Assembly (NCBI RefSeq): GCF_950066645.1
Contig: NZ_CATMFB010000011.1
Coordinates: forward strand, 1 to 64,000
Length of the DNA: 64,000 nt
Source: an uncultured Thalassolituus sp.
GTDB taxonomy: Bacteria; Pseudomonadota; Gammaproteobacteria; Pseudomonadales; Oceanobacteraceae
Reading direction: 5' to 3'
The notes beneath the pieces are model-generated. The model did not search any database. It saw nothing but the letters and a program-made list of their open reading frames with translations, and had not been told where the DNA came from. Below are positions 1-7,739 of the stretch, piece after piece (position 1 is the stretch's first letter; each line of letters opens with the position of its first letter). The position numbers and the translations under genes are program-made.

Positions 1-738
1 TATGAAGAAAATCTCGACCATGATGGCTACGCCTCTGCACGCATGTCGTATCCGTGTGACCTGAGCGAGGTCAGCTACCCGTCTACCACGCTGACTGGTG
101 GCTTTACTAACACCAAAGAGCAGATGTTCTGGCTCGCAGATCACCTGACCAGTCATGGTATTGTTGTTCTCACCATCACTCCGACCAACCCACTGTCTGT
201 GCCACCGATCTGGCGTAAAGCTCATATCTCCGGTTTCAACGTACTCGCAGCAGAGAATGATCGTGCCGACAGCCCTCTGGAAGGTAAGCTGGATCTCGAT
301 AAGCGCAACATCATGGGTTACTCCATGGGTGGCGGTGGCGCCATCATGGCCGCCGAAGAAATGGTCGAGAAGCCTGCGAGCATGATTGCTCTGGCTCCCT
401 GGCTGGGCGCCTACAACGTCGACTACACCCAGATCACAGTGCCAAGCATGATCGTGGGTGCCGCCGAAGACATCGTGGCAGTCAACAGCGAAGTCTATTA
501 CCCGCAGTTCCGTTCTGATATCGAACGCGGCCTGGCGATGATCTCTGACGCCAGCCACCTCGACTTCATCAGCACCGGTGATGAGATCGAACAGATGCGC
601 ATCCGTACTATGGTTACTGCCTTCCTGGAAGTTCAGCTGAAGGACAACGACGCAGCGTACGGTTACTTCGATGGCGACGAGCACGAAGAGCACCTCGCCG
701 AGGGCTGGTTCAGCGCCTTTGATTATCAGCGTGACTGA
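1..738 (+). CDS. PETase/cutinase-like alpha/beta hydrolase, 5' truncated by window edge
   Basis: A secreted-polyesterase-type serine hydrolase. The frame is open from base 1, so the gene starts outside the window; an internal ATG lies at 43. Counting from that ATG, the nucleophile elbow GYSMGGGG puts the catalytic serine at residue 94. The acid is Asp143 (AAEDIVAV) and the base His172 (ASHLDF). The order and wording of the blocks ([21 protein letters not shown], then [19 protein letters not shown]) match the cutinase/PET-hydrolase family, where the elbow reads GWSMGGGG. Tyr replaces the Trp before the serine, and no C-terminal cysteines for the usual disulfides are seen. Family-level assignment is firm. 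Substrate (polyester, triglyceride or other ester) and signal peptide cannot be judged because the N-terminus is missing. Confidence 0.85.
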   Translation, partial: YEENLDHDGYASARMSYPCDLSEVSYPSTTLTGGFTNTKEQMFWLADHLTSHGIVVLTITPTNPLSVPPIWRKAHISGFNVLAAENDRADSPLEGKLDLDKRNIMGYSMGGGGAIMAAEEMVEKPASMIALAPWLGAYNVDYTQITVPSMIVGAAEDIVAVNSEVYYPQFRSDIERGLAMISDASHLDFISTGDEIEQMRIRTMVTAFLEVQLKDNDAAYGYFDGDEHEEHLAEGWFSAFDYQRD

Positions 739-750
739 TTAATACGGCCA

Positions 751-783
751 AAAGGCAGCCGAAGGTTTCTGAGGCTGCCTTTC
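751..783 (+). terminator. Rho-independent terminator of the hydrolase gene
   Basis: AAAGGCAGCC at 751-760 pairs with GGCTGCCTTT at 773-782 around a 12-base loop. It starts 12 bases after the stop codon. Confidence 0.75.
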
Positions 784-833
784 CGTGCCAGACTGCTACT
801 CACTTACCCAACAGATACGCCTACCCGACGCTT

Positions 834-1943
834 ATGGACAGAGATGCCGCGTGTATACCGCTCGGTCATATACTGACTTACTTTTCCATCCGCGAAAAAC
901 CCGATTTCGAAGAAGAACTCGGCCTCCAGACGCTGGACACTGAACGAGCTTCCCGACTGAAACATGTTCAGGATCTGATCGAAATCAGCATGGGAATGGA
1001 TCATTACGAAGCCTTCCTGAACGTCGGCGTCGACCTCTCAGATGGCATCGTAAAGGACAGGTTTATCTCAACCGGGCAGGTCGTTGGATTGGTTGACCAG
1101 GCGGTGAAACTCTTTGATATGCCCTACCTAGGATTATTCATCGGCAATATCATGACCGTCTCTCATTATGGAATGGCGGGTCTTGCCGTCGTCTGTCAGC
1201 CGTCACTCCACGAAGCCTGTCTTCTGCTTTCACGCTTCTGTAGTGAATACTTTCCCCCGCTTGATATCTCCGCGCATGTCGGCGAAGAAGAAAGCTGGAT
1301 GACCATCGAAGAGAATATTTCTCTCGCGCCCTACACCGAGTTTTTTATCGAACTCAATTTTGTCAGCATCTATAACATGCTCTCCGATCTCGCTGGCGGA
1401 GACCCGGACATGATGCCGACACGAATAGAGTTCGCCTATCCAAAGCCGCCCTGGGGTCACCTGTACCAACGCTACTTTAATTGCCCGGTCTACTTCGACC
1501 GCCCACAGAACCGGATGATCGGCCACAGCACAGGGGCAGATAAAGAACTGCCACTGGCTAACCGCCTGATGGCCCTGACCGCAGAAAAAGCCTTCCTGCA
1601 GCGAGTACCCACGCGGGCGATGAAATACCTGCCACTTAAGCTCAGAAACTTCCTGATCCGCTCGTACGGGGCCAACCCGTCGCTGGATACCGCCGCCAGA
1701 GAAATGGGCCTGAGCAGCCGTACACTGCGTCGCAAGCTTGCCGAAGAAGGCACCAGATACAAGAACGAAGTCGAAAAAATACAGGAACGCTTCGCACGGG
1801 AGTACTTTGCCCGGGGTGGCAACTCAGTTACGGAATTATCAACTTCATTGGGGTTTGCTCATACCTCAGCCTTCAGCCGGGCATTTAAGCGCTGGACCGG
1901 GCAGAGCCCGAGTGAGTATTTAGAACGGCTAAGACAGCAGTAA
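834..1943 (+). CDS. AraC-family transcriptional regulator
   Basis: A 369-residue regulator of the OruR/ArgR-like AraC subgroup. Residues ~25-220 match the AraC arabinose-binding-like N-terminal domain of that subgroup. Residues ~270-369 form the double helix-turn-helix: ATAREMGLSS-type first helix (TAAREMGLSSRTLRRKLAEE), then SVTELSTSLGFAHTSAFSRA and the typical end FKRWTGQSPSEYL. No clear ribosome-binding site precedes the ATG at 834, so a downstream start is possible. It stands alone between the esterase terminator and an AT-rich island. Control of the esterase gene is possible but nothing in the sequence proves it. Confidence 0.9.
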   Translation: MDRDAACIPLGHILTYFSIREKPDFEEELGLQTLDTERASRLKHVQDLIEISMGMDHYEAFLNVGVDLSDGIVKDRFISTGQVVGLVDQAVKLFDMPYLGLFIGNIMTVSHYGMAGLAVVCQPSLHEACLLLSRFCSEYFPPLDISAHVGEEESWMTIEENISLAPYTEFFIELNFVSIYNMLSDLAGGDPDMMPTRIEFAYPKPPWGHLYQRYFNCPVYFDRPQNRMIGHSTGADKELPLANRLMALTAEKAFLQRVPTRAMKYLPLKLRNFLIRSYGANPSLDTAAREMGLSSRTLRRKLAEEGTRYKNEVEKIQERFAREYFARGGNSVTELSTSLGFAHTSAFSRAFKRWTGQSPSEYLERLRQQ

Positions 1944-2221
1944 GATACAGTCTCAGAATTAAGTCTCTATTCTTCAATAGAAATCAGAAAACGACGAACG
2001 TCCACTTCCTGACGGAAAAACCTCTGGTACCGAGGAGAAATGCTCAGACTCAGGAAGCATTACAACTGCATCACTTCGGCTCCACTTCAATCTGTTGGGC
2101 GTCATATCATCTGTATATATCGTGAACCAAAGAGCCACTGCGAATCATCAATCCTCATCAATCAGGAGTATGTACTACAGTGAGCGTCCTACTAACTTGT
2201 ATGGTTTCGCTATTAACTCTG
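1944..2221. other. Non-coding gap holding a weak third copy of the island repeat
   Basis: No credible gene is seen. Around 2143-2190 the words ATCATCAATC, CATCAATCAGGAG and TACTACAGTG resemble the repeats at 2721-2805 and 3867-3950, but the match is shorter and degenerate. Confidence 0.35.
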
Positions 2222-2641
2222 TTATTTCTCAGCGGGTGCACTGCCAACCGTATTCTTTGAATTGATCAAGTTCAACTCATTAACAGCATAGATAAAAATA
2301 CAATATGATAGAACAAATGAAATACTGATGTAATAATAATAGCTATCCTGTCGAGTAGAGAAAACCAGAATAGTAAAAGTATTAACCAAAATTTTCACCA
2401 ATGATATCAATAAAACAGGAATATTAAAGAACATTGCGATTTTAAATTTCAGCCTATCACGAAAAGAGAAAACAAACCCTAATATACATCCGACCACAGT
2501 CCAAGTAACAACAGCGTATGCATAAGAACTGGAGTAATAAAAAACAAAAAATATCCTATATACATATTCACTCAACATAAAACACATAAAAACAAAAGCC
2601 AGCAATGTCAGAAATAATCGAAATAGAACTTTATCTTTCAT
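2222..2641 (-). CDS. Small hypothetical membrane protein
   Basis: No family is recognised. From the ATG at 2641 the product has 139 residues and about four hydrophobic segments (near residues 5-22, 40-60, 66-90 and 100-120), rich in Phe, Tyr and Ile. An upstream in-frame start at 2755 would add 38 charged residues and run into the repeat at 2721-2805, so the shorter form is preferred; its ribosome site is weak. Base use is clearly more AT-rich than in flanking housekeeping genes, which suggests acquisition by transfer. In its setting of toxin/immunity-like debris a membrane immunity protein is a reasonable guess, not a demonstrated role. Confidence 0.5.
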   Translation of the reverse strand: MKDKVLFRLFLTLLAFVFMCFMLSEYVYRIFFVFYYSSSYAYAVVTWTVVGCILGFVFSFRDRLKFKIAMFFNIPVLLISLVKILVNTFTILVFSTRQDSYYYYISISFVLSYCIFIYAVNELNLINSKNTVGSAPAEK

Positions 2642-2720
2642 AACAACTAATAACCTGAGTCTACGATGCCTTACTATTTGGAAAGGCGTGATCACTTGAT
2701 TTAAACGCCCATATGAAAGT

Positions 2721-2805
2721 TGACGATTCAACAAAGATGCCTCTAGCATATGCATGGATAAATTCTGATCAATCCGGAGAAAATACTACTGTGGGTGCGC
2801 TATTA
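2721..2805. repeat. Diverged ~85-bp island repeat, copy B
   Basis: Aligns over its whole length with 3867-3950. Shared words include ATGCCTCTAG, TGATCAATC and GGAGAAAATACTAC. The 3' codons of the lipoprotein gene 2769-3272 lie inside it. Confidence 0.75.
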
Positions 2806-3272
2806 TTTTTCGACAACACCTCAATACATCCGAATAATTTACCTATGATTCTATTCTCTTCTTCATCACTAAGTGCAACCAAAGAAATCGTCATTGTATC
2901 GGAAACACTCCCCTCATATATGTATCTCAAATAATTAAATCTTGGGTCATTATTATCATTAACAACCTGTTTATATTTTCGAACTTCGAATCCAGATTGA
3001 TTAAAAACACCATCCTGGATTGACTCGATCGAGCCATGAGAGTCGGTCGATGATGCTGAAAAACCTTTATTATCTGAAGAAAATGTCAAAATAGAAATTT
3101 CATCATCCCCCTGGAAACTATTTCCACCAATATTTGAATAACCATTAGGAAAACTAAAATCTAAACAATCTTTAACTTCGTCTTCCTCATAACAACCTAT
3201 CAACGAGAAAGCGATACTACTGAGTACTATCGACTTCCATAGTTGCCGAACACCTTTGGAAACCGAAATCAT
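2769..3272 (-). CDS. Hypothetical lipoprotein
   Basis: The start at 3272 gives a lipoprotein signal peptide with positive residues, a hydrophobic core and the lipobox SLIGC; an in-frame upstream start at 3317 would spoil it. The mature part is acidic and Ser/Asn-rich (EEDEVKDCLDF; SSTDSHGSIES) and ends SKNNSAPTVVFSPD. No family is recognised. The gene is AT-rich and ends inside repeat copy B, so its C-terminus may be a recombination joint. Small periplasmic lipoproteins of this kind often act as immunity proteins next to polymorphic toxins; here that is inference from context. Confidence 0.6.
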   Translation of the reverse strand: MISVSKGVRQLWKSIVLSSIAFSLIGCYEEDEVKDCLDFSFPNGYSNIGGNSFQGDDEISILTFSSDNKGFSASSTDSHGSIESIQDGVFNQSGFEVRKYKQVVNDNNDPRFNYLRYIYEGSVSDTMTISLVALSDEEENRIIGKLFGCIEVLSKNNSAPTVVFSPD

Positions 3273-3550
3273 AAAAAACATCGTAATATTTGTCTTAATA
3301 AGTATCAATATATCCACCTAATACATTTGAAAATTTGATCAAAAGTGAAATTTTTCACTGATGTCAACTGACCGAAAATAAACTTTAATGAAGAGCTGTA
3401 GTTATCCTCTAGCTTATCCTGAGCTGTATTCGAAAGTGTATCCAAGGCCTCCTGAAGGGGTGCCGAGGGACCGTGAAGCAGAGATGAATCTAGCGTCAAG
3501 CGAACAAAAAAAATTTGCTCACCAATACTCTCGCGACGTAATACAAGTCC

Positions 3551-3748
3551 TCAGTCTTTCACTTCCGTATACAACTCTTCATTAGGCATGCTACGAATTT
3601 GTTTCCTCAGAAATTCAAGCGCTTCGTCTTTGGCCTTTAGCCTGTATATCTCCGGTTCTTTCTTAAACAAATGCACCGTCGCCGCAGTAATCGCGCCATA
3701 CGCCGCATCACCACCGGTCGCCTTTGCGCCAAGCGCCCCAGCAGCCAT
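3551..3748 (-). pseudogene. Pretoxin-like remnant ORF
   Basis: A 65-codon ORF whose first 30 residues are Gly/Ala-rich (AAGALGAKATGGDAAYGAI) in the style of the segment before the toxin domain in large secreted polymorphic toxins such as CdiA/haemagglutinin proteins. A short charged tail follows (EALEFLRKQIRSMPNEEL). An in-frame TGA lies two codons upstream of the ATG, so it does not continue into a longer protein. I read it as a scrap left when a toxin C-terminus was swapped or lost. Confidence is limited because the similarity is one of composition and pattern. Confidence 0.4.
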
Positions 3749-3866
3749 AGTTCATGTGACTCTATTGCCACCCCACCCGATAGTCATTACTAGTCAGCAT
3801 CTGAACGGTGATAATAAGGAGTAGCATCCAGAGAAATCTTTTGCTTTTGTGGCTTTGGTATAGTGC

Positions 3867-3950
3867 TGATCCTTCGACGAATATGCCTCTAGTATATGTG
3901 CCGATAAATCATGATCAATCAGGAGAAAATACTACGGCGGGGGACTATTA
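3867..3950. repeat. Diverged ~85-bp island repeat, copy C
   Basis: Partner of 2721-2805, the same way round. It lies just past the 3' end of the secreted-protein gene 3989-4669, as copy B lies at the 3' end of the lipoprotein gene. Repeats at cassette ends are typical of loci that change by homologous recombination. Confidence 0.7.
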
Positions 3951-3988
3951 GGTCCTCTATTAGTTCCATTCCAGGCCATAGTACCCAG

Positions 3989-4669
3989 TCAACTGACTCT
4001 CGACGCGGCAAATGTTGTCCTTAGAAAAACAACAACCTTCTCTATCGAAACTAGGTTCCTTAAAGATAAAGAGAAATCTACAACCAAATCATCTGCAATA
4101 AAAACCTGCTTTGAACAACTAACATGCCGCAACTCGGTTATACTAGAGCCAGAACAGATGGCAACAAAAAAATCATCCATACTCGCAGGAAGCTCTCCTT
4201 CAGGAGGCCTTGAGAAAACATAAAATAGCCCGCGATAACCTGCTTTTTCAAATACAAAGTAATAACCACTGTTTTCATCAAACAGAACTTCTCTAGAGCC
4301 ATAACCATTGGTTGCGTACCAAAGGTTTGAGTATTTCCCAGGAAAATCAAACCTGTCTTTTTCGTCCTGACTGACGTGATACATGGCACCAGTAACTTCT
4401 TGATCAAGTGACTTTCTCGTTGGCGTGGATACTCCAATGTGCGAATTTATCTCATCACCTGAAAATTCAAAAACTAAGCTATCCACATATTGATCAAGCC
4501 CAACTAGCGACCTTACCCAAGACCAAGGAGATAGATCAGGGATATTTTTCTGCGGAAGAGAAAATTTATGTGCGCCTATGTTGTAAGTCACTTCAGAGCC
4601 AAAGCTTATTTGCGTAAACGAACCAAAGGCCAGTATGAAAAAGCAAACTAGGATATTAAGTGTTTTCAT
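3989..4669 (-). CDS. Hypothetical secreted protein, possible immunity protein
   Basis: 226 residues with a Sec signal peptide (residues 1-24, ending QISFGS). The mature part has no recognised family; visible features are DLSPWSWVRSLVGL, a mixed beta-rich centre and two late cysteines (HVSCSK and AICSGS). Its ATG overlaps the stop of the small ORF 4666-4872 as ATGA, so the two are probably translationally coupled. A small cytosolic-looking ORF followed by a coupled periplasmic protein is the layout of many effector/immunity pairs, but neither partner matches a family I can name. Confidence 0.55.
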   Translation of the reverse strand: MKTLNILVCFFILAFGSFTQISFGSEVTYNIGAHKFSLPQKNIPDLSPWSWVRSLVGLDQYVDSLVFEFSGDEINSHIGVSTPTRKSLDQEVTGAMYHVSQDEKDRFDFPGKYSNLWYATNGYGSREVLFDENSGYYFVFEKAGYRGLFYVFSRPPEGELPASMDDFFVAICSGSSITELRHVSCSKQVFIADDLVVDFSLSLRNLVSIEKVVVFLRTTFAASRVS

Positions 4670-4872
4670 TGCGTATCACACCCCTTACACCAATCTAAAA
4701 ATGGAATGTAATATCTCGACACATCTGCTTCCCGCAACATCAATGTCAACGGAGTTCCACCAAATGTAGCATTAGGCAACCCTAAATCATTGAAAACCTG
4801 ATGATATACTGCAATTTGTCGTGAATTCAACAACCCAGGTACATCAATTAATACTGGGAATATCATTTTCAT
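4666..4872 (-). CDS. Small hypothetical protein, possible toxin C-terminus
   Basis: 68 residues, starting at 4872 with a possible AGGT ribosome site about nine bases upstream. The text QIAVYHQVFNDLGLPNATF and YIPFLDWCKGCD looks like the tail of an enzyme or toxin domain rather than a complete fold. It is coupled by an ATGA overlap to the secreted protein gene downstream. It may be an orphan toxin tip whose carrier part has been lost. Function unknown. Confidence 0.4.
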   Translation of the reverse strand: MKMIFPVLIDVPGLLNSRQIAVYHQVFNDLGLPNATFGGTPLTLMLREADVSRYYIPFLDWCKGCDTQ

Positions 4873-5021
4873 CGGAAGTACCTATTCATCCCGAATTTCA
4901 CCGAAAAAATTTAGGAAATAGAGCAGAAAGTCAAAAAAATGACAGATATATCACCCATTCCGTTCGCTGAATTTTCTTTAACGCTTTTAGTAATTCAGTA
5001 TCCATAGAATTTCTCAGCAAT

Positions 5022-5049
5022 AAAAAAGGCTGCATACGCAGCCTCTTTT
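5022..5049 (-). terminator. Terminator after the truncated dehydrogenase copy
   Basis: AGGCTGC and GCAGCCT pair around a short loop (ATAC), with A-runs on the left that give a U-tract on the minus strand. It lies 20 bases past the stop of the fragment at 5069-5414. Confidence 0.65.
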
Positions 5050-5068
5050 ACAACAGAACAATCCGATA

Positions 5069-5414
5069 TCACGCAGCCTTGTTCTTCTTACGGTTCTGGT
5101 TGGCCTGAAGCTTCATCACACCAACGATGACCTTCTGGTACCAGGAACCCATAGTACGGACCATCAGGTCGAACGCAACGGCGTCTGGGCCAATCAGTAC
5201 ACGACGCTTGTTCTTTTTAACGCCGTTAAGGATGGTCTTCGCCGCCTTGTCCGGCGTAGTGATAAACAGGCGCTCGAATTCTGCTTTAGAGTCATCTGCG
5301 CTTGCGCCAGTGATTTCTGACGACTTCTCGTTGAAGCGGGTCGACTGCGCGATATTGGTTTTAATACCGCCCGGGTGTACACAGGTGGTGCTGACGCAAG
5401 AACCCGCGATATCC
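5069..5414 (-). pseudogene. 5'-truncated copy of the short-chain dehydrogenase gene
   Basis: Encodes the last ~114 residues of the dehydrogenase at 6716-7579, from DIAGSCVST to NRKKNKAA, with its own TGA stop and terminator. The Rossmann motif and the active-site YxxxK are missing, so it cannot be active. The match starts abruptly at about 5414. The two copies differ mainly by synonymous changes near both ends (for example in the DIAGSC codons) while the centre is almost identical. This suggests a once-functional paralogue partly homogenised by gene conversion before losing its 5' part. Confidence 0.85.
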
Positions 5415-5571
5415 CGCCCTGTCGGAAGACATCAAGAGTAATACCCTAGAGTTCTCAAGCCAGCGGGGGCGGCACATCAAGGCTTACGAGAAGAACGACC
5501 ACCAAAGCCCCCCATTAGACAATGCCTGCCAATGACGTATAATAGCCAAAATTTCATCCATGGAGTGGAGC

Positions 5572-6654
5572 ATGAGCGCTAAAAAAGTCGTTTGTCTGAT
5601 GTTATCTGGTTTCTTACTGACTGCTTGCGGTGGCGGAGGTGATAGCACCGAATCGCAAACAATAGAAGAGTTGGCAGAGACTCAAGAAGCAGCAGGGACT
5701 GAAGACACCACCCCTTTCAATTCCAATGGAGTCTGCCTGGATAATGACAGCTACACAGTCACTCAACTCGGGGTTAATATTTTTCAATTTGAACTTCCGG
5801 AAGACGCTTGCGTAGGCGCCGATGATAGTTTAATCCGAAAAAAATCCGTGCCGATTCAACTCGAGAATGAAAATCCAGTGTTTTCACTATCTTCGCGTGC
5901 AATATTCACCAGCGACAAGTCTCCTAGTAATACATATGCGTACACATACGCTACTTTTTCAATTACAAATAACTCGGCATATAACCACTGCTTTGTAAGC
6001 CTCAATGACCAACGAATATTTTATGGCGGGGGAAAGAGAGTTCCAGACGTATTAGATTTTAACTACGTCGATGGGGAGCTGATGTACAAAACATACCCAC
6101 CTTCTGACAGATTTATGAGCACCGATTCTTGCTTGGGGCCAGGTGACACCCATGCGTTCAAAGTAAGTATAAGTCCTAAGTCTGACGAGGCGTTCAGCCT
6201 GGATTCAATAGAAAGCATTACGATCGACAATATCACCTCGACTTCCGGTTTCATAAGACCAGAAAATTTCACACCTGTCGGGTATTCATGGGAAGACTCC
6301 GGTCGTATTTTCTTTAATTTTCAGAACACTACGAAATACAACTTTGTGGGATCAGGATCCTGGATAAACTACTACGACACTGACAATGAAATCATAAAAA
6401 CAGGTTTGTTATTTGATGAAAGTGATAGCAATTACTCTCCGTCAGAGTATATAGACTTATACGGAATCATTGGAAGACAATTCAAATCCCGAAAATTTAC
6501 GCTACTACTTGGCGGTGACCTTCGCCCCACAGAAAATTTATCCGCGCTTTCCTTAAAGGCTCCGACGCCTACCATTAATTATGACCGACAGAAATACCAA
6601 GAAGAACGGAATCTAAAGAATAGGGAAAAAGACAATTTAACGAGAGCCATGTAA
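5572..6654 (+). CDS. Hypothetical lipoprotein
   Basis: The ATG at 5572 follows a GGAG site by eight bases and gives MSAKKVVCLMLSGFLLTAC, a clean lipoprotein signal with lipobox LTAC. A Gly/Ser/Glu-rich linker follows (GGGGDS). A start at 5560 would add four residues. The ~340-residue mature region has no recognised family. It carries scattered cysteines and a very charged C-terminus (YQEERNLKNREKDNLTRAM). It lies between the truncated and intact copies of the dehydrogenase 3' end, so the segment is flanked by a ~345-bp direct repeat and could be gained or lost by recombination. Confidence 0.6.
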   Translation: MSAKKVVCLMLSGFLLTACGGGGDSTESQTIEELAETQEAAGTEDTTPFNSNGVCLDNDSYTVTQLGVNIFQFELPEDACVGADDSLIRKKSVPIQLENENPVFSLSSRAIFTSDKSPSNTYAYTYATFSITNNSAYNHCFVSLNDQRIFYGGGKRVPDVLDFNYVDGELMYKTYPPSDRFMSTDSCLGPGDTHAFKVSISPKSDEAFSLDSIESITIDNITSTSGFIRPENFTPVGYSWEDSGRIFFNFQNTTKYNFVGSGSWINYYDTDNEIIKTGLLFDESDSNYSPSEYIDLYGIIGRQFKSRKFTLLLGGDLRPTENLSALSLKAPTPTINYDRQKYQEERNLKNREKDNLTRAM

Positions 6655-6663
6655 ATAGCTCAA

Positions 6664-6695
6664 AAAGAAGGCCGCTATACTTCAGTTAAGCGGCC
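6664..6695. terminator. Convergent hairpin between lipoprotein and dehydrogenase genes
   Basis: GGCCGC and GCGGCC flank a ~14-base loop, with AAAAAGAA on the left. It lies between two convergent genes and could stop transcription from the dehydrogenase side best. Confidence 0.55.
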
Positions 6696-6715
6696 GATGG
6701 TGCAAACCAGGTTGA

Positions 6716-7579
6716 TTAAGCAGCCTTGTTCTTCTTACGGTTCTGGTTCGCCTGGAGTTTCATAACCGCTACGATTACTTTCTGGTACCAGGAACCCATG
6801 GTGCGGACCATCAGGTCGAACGCAACGGCGTCTGGGCCAATCAGTACACGACGCTTGTTCTTTTTAACGCCGTTAAGGATGGTCTTCGCCGCCTTGTCCG
6901 GCGTAGTGATAAACAGGCGCTCGAATTCTGCTTTAGAGTCATCTGCGCTTGCGCCAGTGATTTCTGACGACTTCTCGTTGAAGCGAGTCGACTGCGCGAT
7001 GTTGGTCTTGATGCCGCCCGGGTGTACACAGGTGGTGCTGACGCAGCTACCGGCAATATCCAGATCCTGACGCAGTGACTCAGTCAGACCACGCACTGCG
7101 AACTTAGACGCGTTGTAACCGCTCATCAGTGGCTGTGACGCCAGACCGAAGATGCTGGAGATGTTAACAATGTGGCCTTCACCGGCTTTTTCCATGTGCG
7201 GCAGGAATGCTTTGGTGCCATACAGTACGCCGTAGAAGTTGATGTCCATGATCCACTTGTAGTCTTCGATAGACAGATCGCCCACAGTACCCGCCAGAGC
7301 AACACCGGCGTTGTTGAATACCAAGTTGGCTTTACCGTGATCGGCGACCACCTGATCAGCCCATGCATAGAAGGCGTCTTTGTCAGACACATCCAGCTTC
7401 TGGCTGGTGATGTTGACCGGATACTGCTTCAGAATCTCGACGGTTTCTGCCAGGCCAGCTTCGTTTACGTCGCTCAGAGCTACGTTACAGCCCTGCTGTG
7501 CCAGGTTGATCGCCAGTGCGCGTCCGATACCAGAACCGGCACCTGTGACTGCTGCTACTTTACCGCTCAGATTTTTCAT
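6716..7579 (-). CDS. SDR-family NAD(P)-dependent oxidoreductase
   Basis: Classical short-chain dehydrogenase of 287 residues. The cofactor motif TGAGSGIG is at 12-19, NNAG at 89-92, and the catalytic set is Ser141/142, Tyr155 and Lys159 (YNASK). A basic C-terminal tail (NQNRKKNKAA) follows. AAGGAG stands five bases before the ATG. It lies 160 bases downstream of the flavin monooxygenase gene on the same strand, probably in one operon. In such pairs the dehydrogenase usually supplies a ketone or aldehyde to the monooxygenase or oxidises an alcohol made from its product; which applies here is not shown. The last 114 codons are duplicated at 5069-5414. Confidence 0.92.
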   Translation of the reverse strand: MKNLSGKVAAVTGAGSGIGRALAINLAQQGCNVALSDVNEAGLAETVEILKQYPVNITSQKLDVSDKDAFYAWADQVVADHGKANLVFNNAGVALAGTVGDLSIEDYKWIMDINFYGVLYGTKAFLPHMEKAGEGHIVNISSIFGLASQPLMSGYNASKFAVRGLTESLRQDLDIAGSCVSTTCVHPGGIKTNIAQSTRFNEKSSEITGASADDSKAEFERLFITTPDKAAKTILNGVKKNKRRVLIGPDAVAFDLMVRTMGSWYQKVIVAVMKLQANQNRKKNKAA

Positions 7580-7739
7580 TTTTTTCTCCTTCAGGCATCA
7601 GGCCGACGCCTGAAATATTGTCTGTCGTCATACGTTTCAGTGATACTGGAACTCTACGTTAACCAGACTGAAATCAAAGGGTGCTTTCAGCCAATATATG
7701 TCAGTAAAACACCCTGCTTTGGCAGAATTTGCGGCGCAC

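Noticed and set aside
3305-3499. Minus-strand ORF of 64 codons
   Set aside because: No ribosome site, no motif, composition unlike neighbours; it sits in the gap between two better candidates.
2721-3950. Island repeats as integron attC sites
   Set aside because: No RYYYAAC/GTTRRRY core pair could be found at the repeat ends and no integrase gene is in the window.
5127-5441. Plus-strand ORF across the dehydrogenase fragment
   Set aside because: Antisense shadow; the same antisense frame recurs at 6726-7070 over the intact gene, because the underlying coding sequences are duplicated.
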